Assembly (NCBI GenBank): GCA_037176725.1
Contig: JAZBRS010000060.1
Span: 54,526,001-54,590,000, forward strand
Length of the DNA stretch: 64,000 bases
Source of the DNA: Posidonia oceanica
Lineage: Eukaryota > Streptophyta > Magnoliopsida > Alismatales > Posidoniaceae
Reading direction: 5' to 3'
Under the pieces are notes generated by a model. That model was not told where the DNA came from and did not search any database. It was given only the letters and a program-made list of their open reading frames with translations. Of this stretch, positions 42,806 through 54,720 are shown in pieces. Positions within the stretch are counted from its first letter, which is position 1; every line of letters starts with the position of its first letter. Position numbers and translations under genes: made by a program.

Positions 42806-44256
42806 ACATATCAATCACTTTGCATGCATATCGACCATCTTGCACATATCTGTCATCATGCATTGTCATTTACTACATATGCATATCATTTCTTGCATCC
42901 TGTAAAGCACAAAAGCTAAAAAATAAAGAAAATAAGAAAACAGCAAAAATATTTTTCTCCGCCTTGCTACCGGATTTCCCTTTTTATGTTTTCCTAAAAC
43001 AAAAACCATAAAAATACAAAACCAATACAAAAACCCAAAGACATGTTTTCCTTCCCCCTTTCTAAAAAATACAAAACTCATAAACATTTGTATAATCAAA
43101 AACACGGCTACGGACAAACAAGCAGCGCCTAGAGGATGTCAAGCAGTGACAATCTCAGGCAGGTCTCTCCCGATCAGCACCATCTCTTGCATGTGGCTAC
43201 AGAGTGAGACTGAGAGCAGAATAGAGCATCTCGCCGAGCTTAAAAAAACTCCCAAGACTGAGATCCACCTTATCAAGAGAATCCACCGACACAGGGAGGA
43301 TCAAACCAGAGCAGAGCATAGCCAGAGGCTGTCTACACATCGCAGAGGCTGAAGGTGTACGCCGATCAGCCGAACTCTCAATGCCTCACCCGGGACCGTT
43401 ACCCCAAGATGGCGAAGACATGCATATCCGAAAGAATAGAGATCATGTGAGTAAAAGAATATGATAACATGATATGCATGCTGAGCATAAAAGAAAAATG
43501 AAGAAAGAAGTCGAAGAAAGAAGGTGCTCATGAGAGGAGTGACTCAGACAAGCATCGAAGCCCCCTCAGCTATCAACTTCAAGCACCGCAATGTCAACTG
43601 CATGGGATACCTTATCAGGAGGACCTAGCCCCACCCTTCGAGCGCAGCAGCATGCTCGAATCCCTAGTGCAAACAACAATTACCTCCTTAGCAGGCTAGA
43701 TGCAACTCCAGTCACTCATGAGGAGAAAAGAAATATCATTCCGTGAGCGTCAAAAGTGGTAGCTGGTCCCCAAGGAATTGAGACAGAGGCTGTGAAGCTA
43801 TATTCATGCTTCTGCTAGCCACAGACAGCCGAAGGCTATACTCTGCAAAGCTAAAGCCCCATCCTGAACCAATAGAGAAAAGTGAGCCACCGACCACAAC
43901 TCGGCATGGCATAGCTCGAGGATCGAGATCTCCTGAGTCAAACTGCAGAAGCATCCTCTTAGCACAACTGCTTTAAGTCTGAAGCCACCCAAAAAATGCA
44001 TGTTGTAATATATATTTATCTTCTCTTCTCCCTGCTTCCGAAAATCGGAGTCAAGGACGAGCACTTTTGCCTGCCTCGCTTAGAGACTCTGCGCTTTTTC
44101 AAAATTTTGCCGCCCACTGCGTTGGTAGGTCCTTAATGACTGGCATTTCCCTCGTTTGTCACCCTGTGACGCTACGAAGCGTGCCCGTACTGAGACCATT
44201 GCACACCCACCACGATGGGTTCCTGTCTTCTCTCTGCATTATTCTGCATCCCTTGC
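42806..44256 (+). other. A non-coding middle region
   Basis: No gene. A-rich 42900-43110, then 43120-43830 homologous to B 35330-36028, and 43830-44060 homologous to B 49022-49260; A is thus its own picture of B's empty site. No pol motif seen in any frame. Confidence 0.65.
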
Positions 44257-44700
44257 ATTCAGGGTGGCAATTCTAACTGCTCGGCGATGGGTCCATCAAC
44301 CTGTCATTTTGCATCCAGGCTGGCAGCCCTAATTGCTCAGCGATAAGTCCGACAACTTATCATCTGGGCTGATATCCCTAACTATTCAGCGATAGGTTTG
44401 TCAACTTATCATCTGCCATTCACCCATCCATCCTCGCATTTCGGAGCCAGGGGCACTTCAGCTGTCCCCTAGTGTCATCTTGATACCAGGGGCATCTTTT
44501 TGCTGCCCTGTGGTATCGCCCCTCCTCATCTCATCGGGTTGGCAGCCTTAACTGCTCGGCGATAGGTTCGATAACCTATCACCCAGCATTTTCTCTACAT
44601 TATATCATTGCAATCCCCATCGGCATTGCACATCGTACGGTGAGCCCTTACATCCATCTCACTGCATTCGGGCTGGTATCCCTAACTGCTCGGCTGACAG
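44257..44700 (+). repeat. Hairpin tandem array in A, block 2, with large hairpin
   Basis: Four to five dual-hairpin units (for example GATAAGTCCGACAACTTATC near 44340) interrupted by the GATACCAGGGGCATC...TGCCCTGTGGTATC hairpin at 44482-44517. Confidence 0.8.
44482..44517 (+). repeat. Conserved large hairpin (A, copy 1)
   Basis: GATACCA/TGGTATC outer stem, GGGCA/TGCCC inner stem, T-rich loop. A second copy with GATACTA...TGATATC is at 44773-44810. Confidence 0.7.
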
Positions 44701-45016
44701 ACCCGTTAGTGTTGTCTCCACCTTACATCTTGATGCCATGGGTGCTTCGGCTGTCCCCTGGTATCGTTCACCGATACTAGGGGCATCTTTATTTGCTGCC
44801 CCATGATATCCCATTTCCATCAGCATCGAGCTGACATCCCCAACTGTTACGGGAGTATCTACGGACCTCTGCCACACCTTCGGGTATGGTATTCCCGTTG
44901 CATTTGTGGTTACAAGTCGTCCACTTGTCACCACTTCTCTTGCTTGACAGACTCACTGGCCTGTCAATGCCTTCGATACCAGGTGTGTCTAGCATCCCCT
45001 TGGTATCATCTCACCC

Positions 45017-45217
45017 CCATTCGGGCTGATAGCCCTAACTATCCGATGATGAGTCCGTTAACTCCTCAGTGGGATGATAGCCCTAACTATCTAGTGATGA
45101 GTCCATTAACTCCTCGGTAGGCCGATAGCCCTAACTATCTAGTGATGAGTCCGTCAACTCCTCAGAGGGCCAATACCCCCTAACTATCCGGTGATAGGTC
45201 CATTAACTTATCACCCT
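45017..45217 (+). repeat. Hairpin tandem array in A, block 3
   Basis: Four units of about 48 bases: GGGCTGATAGCCCTAACTAT then CCGATGATGAGTCCGTTAAC, repeated with stem variants (GATGAG/CTCCTC, GATAGGT/ACTTATC). Confidence 0.82.
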
Positions 45218-45239
45218 TTCATCGTAGTGTAGTAGCATT

Positions 45240-46457
45240 CTGTTGCATGGCATTAGCATTTCATCATCACACGGACATGGCGTGCCTAGGACTCGAACCC
45301 TTGGCTCGCATATTACCTAAGGTATCAACCTCGGCACCCGCAAGACTTTCGCAGCTTACCGGCTTTGGATGATGCTCGTAGTAGTGCGCGGCCTTGGGAT
45401 CATTTTCTCGGTTTCGCATGCCCGGTGTTCCACTGTTGATATATTGCATTTCACTACATAACATTATCATCTCATTCGCATGACATCATATAGCTTCCTT
45501 GTATCCTCCGTAGAGTTAGTCCTAGAACTGCATTCCATCATCACACGGACATCGCATGCTTGGGATTCAAACCCCTAGCTAGCGTATTGCTTAAGGTACC
45601 ATCCTCAGCACCCGCAAGACTTTCGCAGCTTGTCGGCTTTGGGTGGCACCCGCAGTAGTGCACGGCCTTGGGATCGTTTTCTCGGTTCTGCATGTCCGGC
45701 ATTCCACTGTTTATACTCTGCATTTCACAGCATAGCACTGCGCGCTTAGGAGTCGAACCCCTGGTTCAGATATTGCCTAAGGTATCATCCTCGGCACCTA
45801 CAAGGCTTTCGCAGCTTGCTGGCTTGGGATGATGCTCGCAGCAGTGCGCGGCCTGGGACCGTTTTCTCGGTTTCGCATGCCCCATTGCATAACATTGCAT
45901 AACATTGCACCCTTATTGCACTACTACTCCTCTAAAGTCATTACCCCAGCATCCATACTCCATTTCCCGGGCGTTTCATGCCCACCATCGCATGCACATT
46001 CACAGCATCTCTCTTTCAACATCCTTCCTTCACCCTTTCACTTTCAACACTTGCATCACCTATGCCTACAACAGAAGCTTGGCAAATGGTGCCCCCATGC
46101 TAGAGCTATACACCGCTCAGCGCACCCGGTCGTTCGGCTTTCCCGAAGTACTGCCCGATGACCATTGCATTGCATTTTCCACCTTTTCCGCGTGCATGCA
46201 TCACCTGCTTTCCCCCAGAGGAGTACAGCACAATGAGCATTAACGTAGGCATCACATCTGCATTAGCACTGTGCGCTAGTCCTTGCATTAGCACAGCACT
46301 CTAGTGTTCGCATGCATCTGCATTGGACAATGAGTCACTATTTTTGGTGCATCCACCAAATAAGTGACTCATGTCCACAAAAACTGGCCCATCATCGGTG
46401 TTAGAGGGGGTGTCTTGCCAATCCTGAGCCACGGTCTCGCTATGCTTGACCTCGCTT
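45240..46457 (+). repeat. A 3' region with tRNA-like and GCATT-rich repeats
   Basis: No gene. Three copies of a 150-270-base unit (from about 45277, 45546 and 45750), each beginning with a segment whose complement contains GGTTCGANTCC (one copy GGTTTGAATCC) and continuing GCACCCGCAAGACTTTCGCA. Then GCATTGCAT-rich DNA to the conserved GAGCCACGGTCTCGCTATGC before the polypurine tract. Confidence 0.6.
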
Positions 46458-46470
46458 AGGGAGAGGCATC
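46458..46470 (+). other. A polypurine tract
   Basis: AGGGAGAGGCATC abutting the 3' LTR. Compare E2 AAGGAGGGGCATC and B AGGGAGGGGCATC. Confidence 0.72.
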
Positions 46471-49021
46471 TGTAGACACCCCATTTTGACACCTAGCGAC
46501 TGATCGAATTTGGAAAAAGCAAGCTCGGGAACTGCGGATTCAACCTTTCCCCCAAAACCCAACCTTTCCACTCAAACTAACCCAATTTGACCTAAAACGA
46601 AATCCCATTCCAAAACTACACAAAACCTACCCAAAACAACTCATTTCCCATTTCCAAAACCAAACCTAAGCCTTCTACAAGCCCAAGCCCATCTTCAGCC
46701 TAGGCCACTGAGTTACACGTCTGGTCGCCACCAGCAGGGGTGACTGGCTCAGGCACCATGAGCAGAGGCGACTGAGTTAGGCGCCAACTGATGCGGCGAC
46801 TCGACTATAAATCAGTGCACTGTGTAAGCTTCTCTGCCACCGCCGACCTCAACCTGCCACCCATCACCTCATCGCCGGCCTTGCCCCTAGGCCTGCCGCC
46901 TCGACTACCAAGCCCTCTCACAATGGCTCTGCTCCTCCTCTTCCATCGCTAGAGCTTTGGGTGGAGCACCCAACCCAAACAAAACCAAAAGCCACCACTT
47001 TTGGAGGGAGGCTACCAAAAAGAAACACATTTTTTCCCCAACTCCGGCAAACTTCCATCGCTCCTCCTCCTCAGCCGCTTGCCCAAAAGCCCAAACCAAC
47101 CACCCAAACACACTCCTACACACTCCAGCAACACACCAAGCCTTTCAAACCTCCGTTTCTTAGCCCAGATCACCGCAACCACCGAGCTCGCCGGTCATCT
47201 TCCTCGTCGCCGGCCAACATCCCCAAAAGCCGCATCTCTACTCCAAACTCCGTGAAACTTCGGGTGTAGCACCGCGCGACCTCCATGAATGCAACCCGAG
47301 CATCCTGCGCTCCCGCCGTAGCCTCCACCGCCGCTGCAGCCACCACGTCGGCCACCCCCGGCGAGCCTCGTTGCGAGGCCAAACCACGTACCCCCGCAGG
47401 TAAGTAACTATCCCCCTAGCTTCGTCTTACCTCAAGCATGCTTCCTAAGTAGTCCTTCTATTTTTTTAAGTAGCTTCCTGGCCCTCCCTGGCTGTCTTCT
47501 GTGGCAACTGGAGGACTGCCAGGTTGGTCACCGGCTCAGCCGGCAACTAACCTGCTCTTGTGCAGTTGTCGACCGATCTTTGGGTCGCCACTCTGGTCGA
47601 CTCGGATCACCGTTTCCTTTGATTTTTGCTTGCATGTGTAGATGAATGTTTGCTCTACATGCCTGAGTAGTTAGATTGCCTTTTTGCATCTTCGTGAGTC
47701 CAAGATCGGACCGGGAAGAAGGATGTTTGGGCAGTCCGAGTTGCGTCTTAGCCGCCTGTCTAAAAGGCAACTGACCTGCAACTCAGGTCAGTCCTCCGGA
47801 CGACTTCTGGCCCCCATACCTTGTGACTCACTCGCTCATTTTCAAGTATGATTGTATGCTTTTGTTCCACATTGAGCCATGCTTAGCTCCGCGATGTTTG
47901 CTTCTATTTTTTCTAAGTTTTCCTAGCTCATTTTTGGCGACAAAGTTCACTACTTGGAGGACAGTTTGCAGTGCAGGCACCCCATGAGGAGGCGACCAAC
48001 ATGGTCACCAACATCACTGGCGACTCACCTAAGCTTCCAGCAGCCTCCGGCCGACTTTGGGTCGCCATATCCGACGACCTAGGCCTTTGTTTTGCCATCT
48101 GTTTGTTTTCATGTCTTCCTCATCATGTTGTCCATAGGTCCATGCCTTTAGATTTCAATTTTGCATCATGTAGCTAGCCCATTTTCGGTCGTGAAGGCCA
48201 CTGTCTAGCAAAGCCATCTGCACTTCCGCCACCATCCAAACCGGTGACTAGCTCCCATGCCTATTGAATAGGCGACTAGCCCTAGAGGAACTCCAACAGG
48301 GAACCCTCCTTGTCGCCGACCTTAGCAGTGACTCCCTTCGGCGCCCCGACTACCGGCGACTAACTCTGCAGCTCAAACAGTGGCTAAGCCACCTTGATTG
48401 CCGCCTCTCCTTTGATTATTTTGCCCATCTATTTTCATACCTCACTTTTGCATCTTGTTTTCCACGCCATGTCGCCTTAATCACATTTCTAGCATGCATT
48501 AACCATGCATCATAACATCGTAACACATCTAGTAAGTTTAGGCATTCATGACACTTAGGCACTTAGGCACATTAGGCATTCATAGCATCCGACGTATGCA
48601 AGCGAGCTAAGCCTAGAAAGATCGATTCTTCGGGCGTGTCGGGGGTGCCTAACACCTTCCCCGCATGTAACAGGAGTCCTTGCCCTGTCTCTTGGCGTGC
48701 AATGACCATATTACCCATATCCTAGACATGAGTCACATCATTGCATCTCATTGCATATCATTTCATTGCATTGCATTGCATTGCATCTTTTGCTTGGTTT
48801 TGCGTGTTTATTTATGCATTTCCCTGGTTTTCCTTGTCTCCCGATTTAATAGACACGGTGGCGACTCTGATTTGTCTTATCTTTCCCTTTTTCCCTTTCT
48901 TCGCTGTTTTCGAGTCAAGTCTTCCTTCTCGGATACACCCGCTAATAGTGAACCTAATTTCGATCGGTGCACGCGAGCTTTGGCATCGTGCATGGACAAT
49001 CCAAATTTTGGGATTACTACA
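46471..49021 (+). repeat. A 3' LTR, 2,551 bases
   Basis: Copy of 36029-38578. Keeps TATAAAT at 46806-46812, donor at 47399, U5 block 48636-48662 and PBS-like GGTGGCGACTC at 48857-48867. Ends GATTACTACA at 49021; B resumes with GTAGCCAAAGGCTATG. Confidence 0.95.
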
Positions 49022-49984
49022 GTAGCCAAAGGCTATGTTTTGCAAAGCTAAGACCTCATCTTGAACTAAAAAAGAGAATGAGAGCCACCGACCACAACTT
49101 GACATGGCGTAGCTCGAGGATCGAGAATCTCCTGAGTCAGAAAATGCAGACGCATCATCTCACCAATCAGCTGCCTTAAATTTGAAGCCACCAAAAACAT
49201 AAATGCTATAATAATCTATCTTCCCCTTCTCCTTATTTTCAAAAACTGGAGCCAAGGACGAGCACTTTTTGCCTGACCCTTGCTCAGAGGCTCCGCGCAT
49301 TTCAATATCTTGGCCGCCCATGATGTCGGGTAGGTCTGTGATGACTGGCATGTCGATCGTTTGTCACTCTGTGATGCTACATCGCATGCACACTCTGAGA
49401 CCATTGTAGACCCACCATGATGGGACATCGCATTTTCCCTTGCATTTACCCATTGCATTCCCCACCAGCATTGCACATCCCGCACGGTGAGCCCTTACAT
49501 CCATCCACCACATCAGGCTGGTAGCCCTAACTACCCGGTTGGCACTCATCAAAATGTCACCCATAGGCTGGTATCCCTAACTACTCAGTTGGAAAACACG
49601 TTAGTTTTGTCTCCACCTTGCATTTCGATGCCATGGGTGCTTCGACTGTTCCCTGGTATCTTCCACCAATACCAAGAGCATCTTTTTTGCTGCCCCGTGG
49701 AATCACATTTCCATTTGCATCTGGGCTGACATCCCTAACTATTATGGGAGCGTCTACAGACCTCTGCCACACCTTCGGGTATGATATTCCCTTTGCATTC
49801 GTGGTTACAAGTCATCCAACTTGTCGTCACCTCTCCTGCCTGACAGACTCGCTGGCCTGTCACCACCTTCGATACCAAGTGCATTTTGCAGCCCTTTGGT
49901 ATCATCTCACCCTCATTGGGCTGACATCCCCAACTATCGCGGGACGGTCCACAAACCTCTATTGCACCTTCCGATTTGGTATTC

Positions 49985-50495
49985 CAGCCACTTTCCACCC
50001 TCATCCGGGCTGATAGCCCTAACTATCTGGTAATGAGTCCATTAACTCCTCGCAGGGCTGATAATCCCTAACTATCCGGTGATGAGTCTGTTAACTCCTC
50101 ACCTGGCTAATAGCCCTAACTATCCGGTGATGAGTCCGATAACTCCTCGCCAAGCTGATAGCCCTAACTATCCGGTGATGAGTCCGTTAACTCCTCATTC
50201 GGGCTGATAGCCCTAACTATCCGGTGATGAGTCCGTTAACTCATCGCAGAGCTGATAATCCCTAACTATCCAGTGATAAGTCTGTTAACTCCTTATTCGG
50301 GCAAATAGCCCTAACTATCCGGTGATGAGTTCGTCAACTCCTCATTGGGCCGATAATCCCTAACTATTCAGTGATGAGTCTATTAACTCCTCACAGTGCC
50401 GATAACCCCCAACTATCCGGCAATGAGTCCGTCAACACCTCATAGGGTTGATAATCCATAAGTATCCGGCGATAGGTCCGTTAACTTATCACCCC
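49985..50495 (+). repeat. Hairpin tandem array in B, about ten units
   Basis: Period about 48 bases: GGGCTGATAGCCCTAACTAT, CCGGTGATGAGTCCGTTAAC, TCCTC. Stem variants include GATGAG/CTCATC, GATAAG/CTCCTTA and GATAGGT/ACTTATC. Confidence 0.87.
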
Positions 50496-50602
50496 TTCGT
50501 CATGTTGTGTAATAGCATTCTGTTGCATATCATAGCACCTCATTGCATGTCATCACATACCTTCCTTGTATCCCCAGTAGAGTTAGTACTAGTATCGCAT
50601 CT

Positions 50603-51010
50603 CATCATCACACGGACATCGCGCACCTAGGATTCGAACCTCTGGTTCGCGTATTGCTTAAGGTAGCATCCTCAGCATTCACAACTCTGCGCAGCTTGCC
50701 TGCTTTGGATGGCACTCGCGATAGTGCACGGCCACGATCGTTTTCTCGATTTTGCGTGCCCAGCATCACACTGTATATACACTGCATTTCACTGCATAAC
50801 ATCGCATTACATTGCACTTTCATTGCACTGCTATACTCCCTGTAGTCATCACACCAACTCCCACATTCCATTTTCCTGGGCATTGCGTGTTTAGGAAATC
50901 GAACCCCTAGTTCGCGCATTGCTTAAAGTGGTATCTTCAGCACCCGTAGCTCTCTACAGCTTGCTGGCTCGAGATAACACCCGCAGTGGTGCACGGCTAG
51001 GATCACTTCA
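50603..51010 (+). repeat. tRNA-like repeats in B
   Basis: Two units at about 50617 and 50880. The complement of the first reads CAGAGGTTCGAATCCTAGG, a perfect RNA polymerase III B-box (GGTTCGANTCC); the second has GGTTCGATTTC. No cloverleaf can be completed, so not a tRNA gene. Confidence 0.5.
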
Positions 51011-51482
51011 TTGGCATTACGTGCCTAACATCGCATGCACAACCCCAACATCTTATTTTCAGCATCTGCATTGCCTTCGCTTAGAGAAAAGCTCAGTGAA
51101 TGGCACCCCCGTGCTAGAGCTGTACACTGCTCAGCACACATTGTCGTCTGGCCTTCTTATCTGTATTGCCCAGTGACACTTTTGCATTGCATTTTCCACC
51201 ACACTATCACGTGCATGCATCGCCCGTGTTCCCCCCAATGGAGTACAACGCAATGAGCATTACCGTAAGCATCGCATCAGCATTAGCATCACATACTAGC
51301 CTTTTCATTGGCACCGCATCCTAGTGTCCGCATTTGCATCTGCATTAAGGCAATGAGTCATGACTTTCGGTGCATCCACAAAATAAGTGGCTCACGCCAA
51401 TAGTAACATTGGCCTCCCACTGGCGTCAGGAGGGGTGTCTTGTCAACCCTGAGCCACGGTCTCGCTACGCTTGACCTTGCTC

Positions 51483-51495
51483 AGGGAGGGGCATC
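51483..51495 (+). other. B polypurine tract
   Basis: AGGGAGGGGCATC directly before the LTR start TGTAGACACCCC at 51496. Confidence 0.72.
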
Positions 51496-53275
51496 TGTAG
51501 ACACCCCTTTTTGATGCCCAGCCGGTTGATTTCACCTGGAGGAATTTGCTCGAAAGCGGCAGACCCCACCTCAAACCCTAACCAAAACCAAAACCCTTAA
51601 ATCCTACCCGAGCCCACTTCACACCAAGCCTAAGCCCATTAGCAGCCCAATAGACCCTGGAACAGGCCTAGTTGGGTCAGGAGGCCCTGGTCACCTGTCA
51701 CAGCGGCCACTAGGTCCATCGCCTCTCACAGCAATGACTAAGGTTGTCGCTATGCAGAGAGGTGACTCACCAGTTAAACTCTTCTCCTGCGCGAACTGTA
51801 GCCCCCCACGACCTACACCCACGTTGGCCTGCCATTGTCGTGCGTGCCATCCCTCACTAGAGCTCGCCCATGCCTCTAACACCTCCCACAGCATGCCCTG
51901 CCATGATCTCCCATGCACGCCATGCCCTGCCACCCCTTTTCGTGCCTTCCTCGTCGAACAAAACAAAAAAAGGAACCCATCACCCAACAGCGATAGCCAG
52001 TGACAACAGCCATTCTCCTAGTAGAGCCCTGACTCCAAAGCCAACCTCGGCCTCTCCCTTGTATCCGACACACTTCACTGCATCCCGGAGAACCCCCACA
52101 AGCCTTCCCGCATCGCTTCACCCCGCTATGCCTCCGCCGCACTTTCGAGCTCGCCGCTGAACCCATCACCGGTCAGCAACTGCCAGAGGCCACACCACTG
52201 CACCTCCTCCCTCCAAATCTTGTATACACGATCCCCAAGCACGCACGAACAGTGCCCAACCCCGCCGAGCTACCACAGCTGCCTCCTGCGCCGCCACGAC
52301 CTCCATGCCACCGTCCGCCAGTGACCCACGTCGAGGAGCACAACCGCGCACCTCCACAAGTGAGCGATCCTTCCTCTGCCCTCGTGGCACCCCCTGATGC
52401 TTCCTAGTCGCTTAATTGCATGTATACTTAGCCTGTTAGCCGATTTCTAGTTTTCTCCTCCGGTGAAGGCTTCGCCGGCTGTGCGAGGCAGTTTGGCCAC
52501 TAAGCTTGGCCAGAGAATGCCACAGCCACCGCACTGCATTCCTCAGACCTCCCTCTTCCTTCCTCAGCCCTTCCAGAGCCTGGAAGCGGCCTCCTGTGGC
52601 TTGCCGATCTACTCCAAGGCCAGCGGTCGTCAGTTTCCAGTGAGAAAGGGACGGAGGTAGAGGAGGTCCGAGTCTCATTTTATTGTTTTTATTGCATGAA
52701 TATGTTCTCTAGTATGCCATCTAGCTCTATGTATGCTTAGTCAAATTTTCGTCATTGCTTGCATGGCCAAAATGGGCGTCAAAGGTCGCTGTTTGGGACT
52801 ATTGGGTTGCTTCTGGTAGTCCTTCGGCGTGACTTTGAGCTGCCATAACTTGCGATCCAGACGTCCATTTTGCATAGTGATTATATGGTTTTAATCTTGG
52901 ATATGTCCACTGTATTGCCACGTGGTTTATTGCGTATTTTTCATCGTTTATGTGCTCTCTTGCCGGCGATGAAGTTGGCTGTCTGAAGCAGTGAGCAGTA
53001 GGTTCCGCCGCCCATCCGACAGGCGACTGGAGCCGCCACCACTCACTTCAGCACCCTGTACCGTCGCCGCTCCAACTGGTACCCCGTGCCGTCACCCTGC
53101 TGGCCGGCGACTCAGGCCACTGTTCAGACAATGGACAGATGCCATATTTGCCGCCTTGTTTTGTTCATTTACTTAATTTGTTTAACTCTGACTTCGCTTC
53201 CCTGTTTCTTTTACCATAACATTATGGCATTCTAACCTTAATCATCCATATTTGGCATGTTTTCACTAAGCATAG
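51496..53275 (+). repeat. B 3' LTR, first 1,780 bases, interrupted by C
   Basis: Starts TGTAGACACCCCTTTTTGATG. Clearly different from A's LTR in sequence, though internal regions of A and B are alike. Has a donor CTCCACAA|GTGAGCG at 52359 and AGTCGCC/GGCGACT motifs (52990-53120). Broken at 53275/53276 by the start of C's LTR; the remaining U5 should be beyond C, outside the window. Confidence 0.8.
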
Positions 53276-53959
53276 TGTTGACACCCCATTTTGACAGGCC
53301 CGGATCGATCGGAATCTTCTGGCGGCTTCTGAACCCAAACTTAGGTCCAAACTCACACCATTCTCTTCATCTTTCCCCTCAAAACAAGCCCAAACTCAAC
53401 CTAAGATTACCCACTTTCCTGAATCCGAAAACTAACCAAAATCCATAGGAAAACTCACCATCCCTGACTTAACAAACCCACCAAAAAGCTCTTAAAATCT
53501 CAGACCAAAACCACTCCTAAAAACCCTAGGAAACTTAGGCAAAACTGTCCTTTTTCTACACCTCAAAATCCCTCCAAAACTTTCTCAAAACTGAACCAAA
53601 ACGCTGGGATCAAGACTAGAGACCCTAGACTGCACACCCACCAAATTACACCCCTTTTCGAAACCTCTAAGACCTCCTTTTGCCCAAATTATCCTTTTCT
53701 CTCTCCTAGATTATTCTTTTCTCTCTCCTCTCTCTCTCCTGATTATCCTCCCTCTTTTCACCTCCTTCTCTCCCTCCTTTTTGCCTGGTTGTGAGTCCCC
53801 CTTGTGCACTCACCTGTTCTCTACCTTATTCCTATTTTTATCTTATTTTTACCATTTTCCCTGATTTTCTAATATTCATTTTCCTTCCACTCCTATCTTT
53901 CTCCTTTCCCCCTCCATTTCCTCCATTTCTTCTTACTTTCCCCTTTCTTTTCCTTTCTT

Positions 53960-54720
53960 CCACTAAATCCTCAAAACCTATAAAAACCTTAAAAAACCTA
54001 AAAGAATCTGAAACAAAAGAAAAAACAAACCAAAATCCTAAAAGGAAGCAATTAAAAAACTTAAACAAACAGTTAAAAACAAAAACCTAATTAAATCCAA
54101 CTAAAAAAGGAAATTAAGAATGCAAGCTAAAAAATGCAAAACAAACCGAAAGAAAATGCTGTAAAATCAAGGAAAAAACCGAAATGTAATCAAAACAGCT
54201 AAAAGTAAAATCCTATTAAAAACAACCTAGAAAACAAACCCTAAAAGAAAGAAAACACTTAAGAAATGCAAGGGCTAATAATTAAGAAGGAAAAACCTAG
54301 CTTAACAACTCTCAAAAAAATTGAAAACATAATTAAAAAATAATAAAACAAACTGTCAAAATTTAAGAACAGCTAATTAAAAACTTAACAAGAAAACCTA
54401 ACCTAAGAAAAAATGCTAAAAGAATTTAACAAACGAAATTAAGAAAAAGCAAAGAAGACCTAAGAAAAATCCTAAAAGACTAAAATCAAAAGCCAAAACT
54501 CACTCTAATTAATCTAAAAACAAACCTTAAAAAATCCTAATTAACATCCCAAGTACTTAATAAGAAAAACATAATTAAAAAAACAACTTAAAAGACTTAA
54601 CAAACATTTAATCAAAATAAAAAAAAAAACTAATTAAAAACAAAGAAAACCTTTGAAACCCTAATCAAACCCAAAATCCCTCTAAACCTGATTAACCAAC
54701 CGAAAACAGTCATTAAAAAT
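53960..54720. other. A-rich segment within C LTR
   Basis: About 760 bases dominated by AAAACCTAA-, AAAGAAAA- and TTAAAAAC-like words; no ORF, no clean period, nothing else recognised. Confidence 0.6.

Larger units (their letters stand above)
36029..49021 (+). mobile_element. A, gag-only LTR element (TR-GAG type), 12,993 bases
   Basis: Two LTRs of 2,550 and 2,551 bases, tRNA-Arg-type PBS, leader, one gag ORF, 4.2 kb of non-coding repeat-rich DNA, polypurine tract. No protease, RT, RNase H or integrase motif in any frame between 42286 and 46457. Inserted in B with a 5-base duplication. TR-GAG elements are a described class of non-autonomous plant LTR elements; this one shares its 3' repeats with autonomous E2. 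Confidence 0.92.
49022..51495 (+). other. Element B internal non-coding region (second part)
   Basis: Continues B after A. 49022-49260 matches A 43830-44060. Contains hairpin units at 49513-49605, a large hairpin at 49668-49704, the long array at 49985-50495 and tRNA-like repeats at 50603-51010, then GCATT-rich DNA and the conserved pre-PPT block. No gene or pol motif. Confidence 0.8.

Noticed and set aside
45277..45330. tRNA gene on the minus strand
   Set aside because: A B-box-like T arm is present, but the T stem does not pair well and no D arm, anticodon arm or acceptor stem can be formed.
50006..50495. Hammerhead ribozyme (CTGATGAGTCC looks like its core)
   Set aside because: The GAAAC box and stem III/NUH cleavage triplet are absent; CTGATGAG here is just the arm of a repeat hairpin.
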